A DNA stretch of 64,000 nucleotides from JBJEDU01 sp051872395. GTDB lineage: Bacteria > Bacillota_I > Bacilli_A > RFN20 > CAG-826. A model generated the notes under the pieces. It was not told where the DNA came from. It ran no database searches and saw only the letters and a program-made list of their open reading frames with translations. The stretch is from NCBI GenBank assembly GCA_051872395.1, contig JBJEDU010000035.1:1-64000 (forward strand), read 5' to 3'. A program made the position numbers and the translations under genes. Within the stretch, counting starts at the first letter, position 1, and every line of letters starts with the position of its first letter. This document shows positions 61,166-64,000 of the stretch, in pieces.

Positions 61166-62565
61166 TATTTTTTGACTCCTAAACCATGTTTAATTAAATT
61201 GTTGATTATCACTTCACTATTATTATTAATAGGGGTGATTTTAAATTTTGTTCCAATTTTTTTGAAATAAGTTGATGAAAAAGAATATTTTCCATCGTTT
61301 ATAAGAATATCGATACAAGAATTATCGATAATCATATCTAGTTTGAGATGAGTGAGATTGTCATCAATATCAATGATGCGATTTTTCGCATCAGTTAAAT
61401 CTTTATTGACTATTTCTATATCCATGTTGTTTCTTGACACAGTGATGTTGTTATTTATAACACTGACAGTGATATCAAAATCATCTTCAACACTGATTTT
61501 ATAATCACCATTTGAAACAATTTCTATTTCAATACGACAATTTCTCGAAGATAAATTATCATCGCTAAATTCACTATTGATATGGACATTATTTAAACAG
61601 TATTCATCAGTGTAATAATTCTTAATCGAAGGAATGAATGATTGATACATCAAGTTATCAATGATTTTAATTTCACGAATAAAGGTAAATTGTCCAACAT
61701 AACCTTCTTCTTGACTTGGATAGTTTCTATCCCACATATTTTCCCACGCGACAAGATAAGATTTTCCATCTCTTTGTAGTGTTTGCGTTGCATAGAAATC
61801 AAATCCATAATCAACTTCTTTGACATCGCTTAAATGTGACAAGACACCACTTTCTAAATCGATGATTCCAGTTTGATAAACTGTCGAATGGACATTTTGA
61901 AATTTGTTTTTAATTTTTTCTTTAAATTGCATGCAATAAATCAAACAAATTTCATTTTTCTCTTTGTTAGTAAAAATGACATCTGGGCATTCAATCATTC
62001 CATTATTGATATCTTCTAATCTCATCACTTCATTAATAAAACCATAGTTTCTAAAATCTAAAGTTTTATATAAAAGTAAAGAGACTCCTTTATCTTTTCT
62101 TCTTGCCCCAATAAAGACATAGAAGACATCATCTTTTTCAATAATTTTTGGATCACGAAAATCCGCGACAATAAAATCATCTGGAAGATTATATTTAGAA
62201 ATGACTGGATTAAAATGTGATTTAACAAAATGATTTCCATCGACAGAAGTCGCTAAGCATTGAACTTGTTCATTTTCATTCGCTCCAGTATAAAGAAGAT
62301 AAAGAGTTTTACCATGAACCATCGCACTTCCTGAAAAACAACCATAAAATTTTTCATATTCTTCAGTTGGAAATAAAATAATTCCTTCTTCATTGAAAGT
62401 CACTAAATCTTCACTGGTGAAATGTAACCAGTGCATCGTGTCCCATTTGACACTATTGGGATTGTGTTGAGCGAAAAGATGATATTTTCCGTTGTAATAA
62501 ATAAAACCATTTGGATCGTTAATCCAACCTTTTTTTGCTGTAATATGTAATTTTGGACGATACAT
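61165..62565 (-). CDS. GH32 beta-fructosidase (sucrose/fructan hydrolase)
   Basis: This 466-residue enzyme cleaves beta-fructosyl bonds as in sucrose, sucrose 6-phosphate or fructo-oligosaccharides. Catalytic residues are all visible: nucleophile D17 in WINDPNG, transition-state D138 in FRDP, and acid/base E192 in IECPD. A five-bladed propeller is followed by a short beta-sandwich. There is no signal peptide, so it acts in the cytoplasm. The stop meets the lipoprotein start with a 1-bp overlap. The exact substrate cannot be decided. Confidence 0.93.
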   Translation of the reverse strand: MYRPKLHITAKKGWINDPNGFIYYNGKYHLFAQHNPNSVKWDTMHWLHFTSEDLVTFNEEGIILFPTEEYEKFYGCFSGSAMVHGKTLYLLYTGANENEQVQCLATSVDGNHFVKSHFNPVISKYNLPDDFIVADFRDPKIIEKDDVFYVFIGARRKDKGVSLLLYKTLDFRNYGFINEVMRLEDINNGMIECPDVIFTNKEKNEICLIYCMQFKEKIKNKFQNVHSTVYQTGIIDLESGVLSHLSDVKEVDYGFDFYATQTLQRDGKSYLVAWENMWDRNYPSQEEGYVGQFTFIREIKIIDNLMYQSFIPSIKNYYTDEYCLNNVHINSEFSDDNLSSRNCRIEIEIVSNGDYKISVEDDFDITVSVINNNITVSRNNMDIEIVNKDLTDAKNRIIDIDDNLTHLKLDMIIDNSCIDILINDGKYSFSSTYFKKIGTKFKITPINNNSEVIINNLIKHGLGVKK

Positions 62566-62574
62566 AAATAATTT

Positions 62575-64000
62575 TTATAAAACCTCAATTGTATTTTTAA
62601 TTAAGTTTGTAATTTTTGATTTTCCTGTCGAATAAACTGAATAATTTAATTCATTATTTGTGGGGTACACTAATCCACTCATGGTGTAATAACCATCATT
62701 AATGAATACTTCTACGCTTGAAACATCGACATAAATTTCAAGAGTGATTTTGTTATCGATTGGAGTGATAGATGCATATCTAACATCTAATTCTCCATCA
62801 TCGTCTGCAGTGGAAATTTTTCTACCACTATTTCGACGATCGAATACAACTTTTTGAATTGTAGAATCGTAATAGATATTAGTTTCTTCATCTTCACCTT
62901 TTAATAATTTGAAGCCAACTGTTCCATTTAATTCACTAACATCAATTTCTGCTTTAAATGTCAATGTATTACCAGAAAAATCTAAGCCAACTTCATTATT
63001 ATCTAGCGATATTTCATCGACAACTTGTTCATTGACGAAATAATTTTTTATCGCTGATATTGGTTTTTGATAAAGATGATTATCTTTGAGTTCTAAGGTT
63101 CGAGGAAGAGTAACTTCACCAGTCCAACCATCGACGCTGGAAGGATAACTTCTCGACCACATATTCATCCACGCAAGCATAATGGCTTCATCATCATGAT
63201 TAAGTGTTTGTGTCGCATAGAAATCGAATCCTTTATCAAATTCTTCCATGTAATCCGTGCCATTATCGTTCGTGAATGTTCCATTTGTATAATCAATGTG
63301 TCCGATTTGATAAGTCACTGAATGCATATTTTGATAAATTGAGATATCTTCATTTCTCACAGATTGAGGAGAACTTAAGATAATGTCTTTTCCACCAACT
63401 TCAACATAATTTGGACACTCAAACATTCCAGTATTGGTAATTGTTGAATCGACGAGCGTGCCAAGATATTTCCAAGATAAGAAATCATTTGATTCATAAA
63501 GTAATATCTTGCCTCCTGGACCTTCATTTTTTCCACCCACTAAAGCGTAATATTTACCATCTTTTTCATAGACGTATGGATCTCTAAAATCAGTAATTCT
63601 TGAACCTTGTCTCATCGATGAATCAATGACAGGGTTTTTACTTCTTTTTGTGAAATTAACGCCATCAAAAGAGGTGGCAATTGCTTGTTGTTGAACACCA
63701 TTTGGTCCGACCGCAGTATACATGACATAAAGTTTGTCATCAATGGTTAAGGCTCCACCCGAGAAAACTCCTAAAGAGTCATATGATTTATCAGGAGCGA
63801 AAGCGACAGGTAAATATTCCCATTTAACTAAGTCTCTACTTCGTGCATGTCCCCAGTGCATCGTGTCCCAATTTGGACTATAAGGATTATGTTGATAAAA
63901 CAAATGATAATAACCATCGTAATAACATAAGCCGTTTGGATCGTTCATCCATCCGATATCAGGCATGAGGTGATATGTATGTCGATATGTATCACCAACA
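62575..64000 (-). CDS. GH32 beta-fructosidase, 5' end beyond the window
   Basis: This is a second GH32 enzyme. The frame stays open to the window edge: upstream of the apparent ATG 63966 it reads YRHTYHLMPDIGWMNDPNG, the normal start of the family, so that ATG is internal. Nucleophile in WMNDPNG, FRDPYVYE and MFECPNYVE show all three catalytic residues. Whether it has a signal peptide, and so acts outside the cell, cannot be seen. It shares the layout of the neighbouring GH32 but is clearly diverged, which suggests a different substrate or location. Confidence 0.92.
   Translation of the reverse strand, partial: VGDTYRHTYHLMPDIGWMNDPNGLCYYDGYYHLFYQHNPYSPNWDTMHWGHARSRDLVKWEYLPVAFAPDKSYDSLGVFSGGALTIDDKLYVMYTAVGPNGVQQQAIATSFDGVNFTKRSKNPVIDSSMRQGSRITDFRDPYVYEKDGKYYALVGGKNEGPGGKILLYESNDFLSWKYLGTLVDSTITNTGMFECPNYVEVGGKDIILSSPQSVRNEDISIYQNMHSVTYQIGHIDYTNGTFTNDNGTDYMEEFDKGFDFYATQTLNHDDEAIMLAWMNMWSRSYPSSVDGWTGEVTLPRTLELKDNHLYQKPISAIKNYFVNEQVVDEISLDNNEVGLDFSGNTLTFKAEIDVSELNGTVGFKLLKGEDEETNIYYDSTIQKVVFDRRNSGRKISTADDDGELDVRYASITPIDNKITLEIYVDVSSVEVFINDGYYTMSGLVYPTNNELNYSVYSTGKSKITNLIKNTIEVL

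Noticed and set aside
1..64000. CRISPR arrays, insertion sequences, prophage genes, tRNA or rRNA
   Set aside because: No regularly spaced repeats, transposase-like proteins, phage structural genes or cloverleaf-like conserved stretches were seen by eye.

Overview
The window is AT-rich and densely coding, with no intergenic gap above about 240 bp. It suggests a low-GC, fermentative, Gram-positive-type bacterium on the Bacilli/Mollicutes border (an Erysipelotrichia-, RF39- or Acholeplasma-like lineage; this placement is inference from gene content, not phylogeny). TGA is a true stop: release factor 2 is present, carries a programmed frameshift at an in-frame TGA, and at least one gene ends in TGA. 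So the genetic code is the standard bacterial one, not the mycoplasma code. No rRNA, tRNA, insertion sequence, prophage or CRISPR array was seen.

Region 1 (1-14 kb, minus strand) is mostly housekeeping: secA, prfB (frameshifted), a YitT-type membrane protein and uvrB; the DNA-uptake pair comFA/comFC; a zinc/cadmium efflux ATPase with its SmtB/CzrA-type repressor and two well-defined operators; then prfA-prmC-tsaC-rpiB. Region 2 (14-20 kb, plus strand) is the dnaX-ebfC-recR-tmk-holB-ricT-rsmI cluster. Region 3 (20-27.5 kb) holds a large YfhO-like membrane protein, typA, and a three-gene unit of a duplicated DUF1538 membrane protein with two different PII-like proteins. Region 4 (27.5-41 kb, minus) holds lemA with a large membrane partner, a pseudouridine synthase, an FtsX-type ABC exporter, a lipoprotein phosphoesterase, an acetyltransferase/ATP-grasp pair, and a glnA-glmS unit behind a promoter with a palindrome in its spacer.

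Region 5 (42-50.8 kb, minus) is the most striking part. One tightly packed operon runs rex, adhE, a [2Fe-2S] thioredoxin-like ferredoxin, a sensory PAS-containing [FeFe]-hydrogenase-like protein, a SpoIIE/PP2C phosphatase, a second [FeFe] hydrogenase of the ferredoxin-linked monomeric type, and a DUF3737 beta-helix protein. It appears to join NADH sensing (Rex), NADH disposal to ethanol (AdhE), hydrogen metabolism and a putative H2/redox phospho-signalling branch in one transcript. It carries a perfect 25-bp GC-rich palindrome between the ferredoxin and sensor genes and two inverted repeats at the rex promoter.

Region 6 (51-64 kb, minus) holds an isolated ATP-grasp gene and then a sucrose/fructan-use locus: two GH32 enzymes (one cut by the window edge), a lipoprotein and a membrane-anchored surface protein built from the same module, a LacI repressor, a PfkB fructokinase, a YesL-like membrane protein, and a MalK-type ABC ATPase whose regulatory domain appears duplicated. 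The permeases and binding protein for that ATPase are not in the window.
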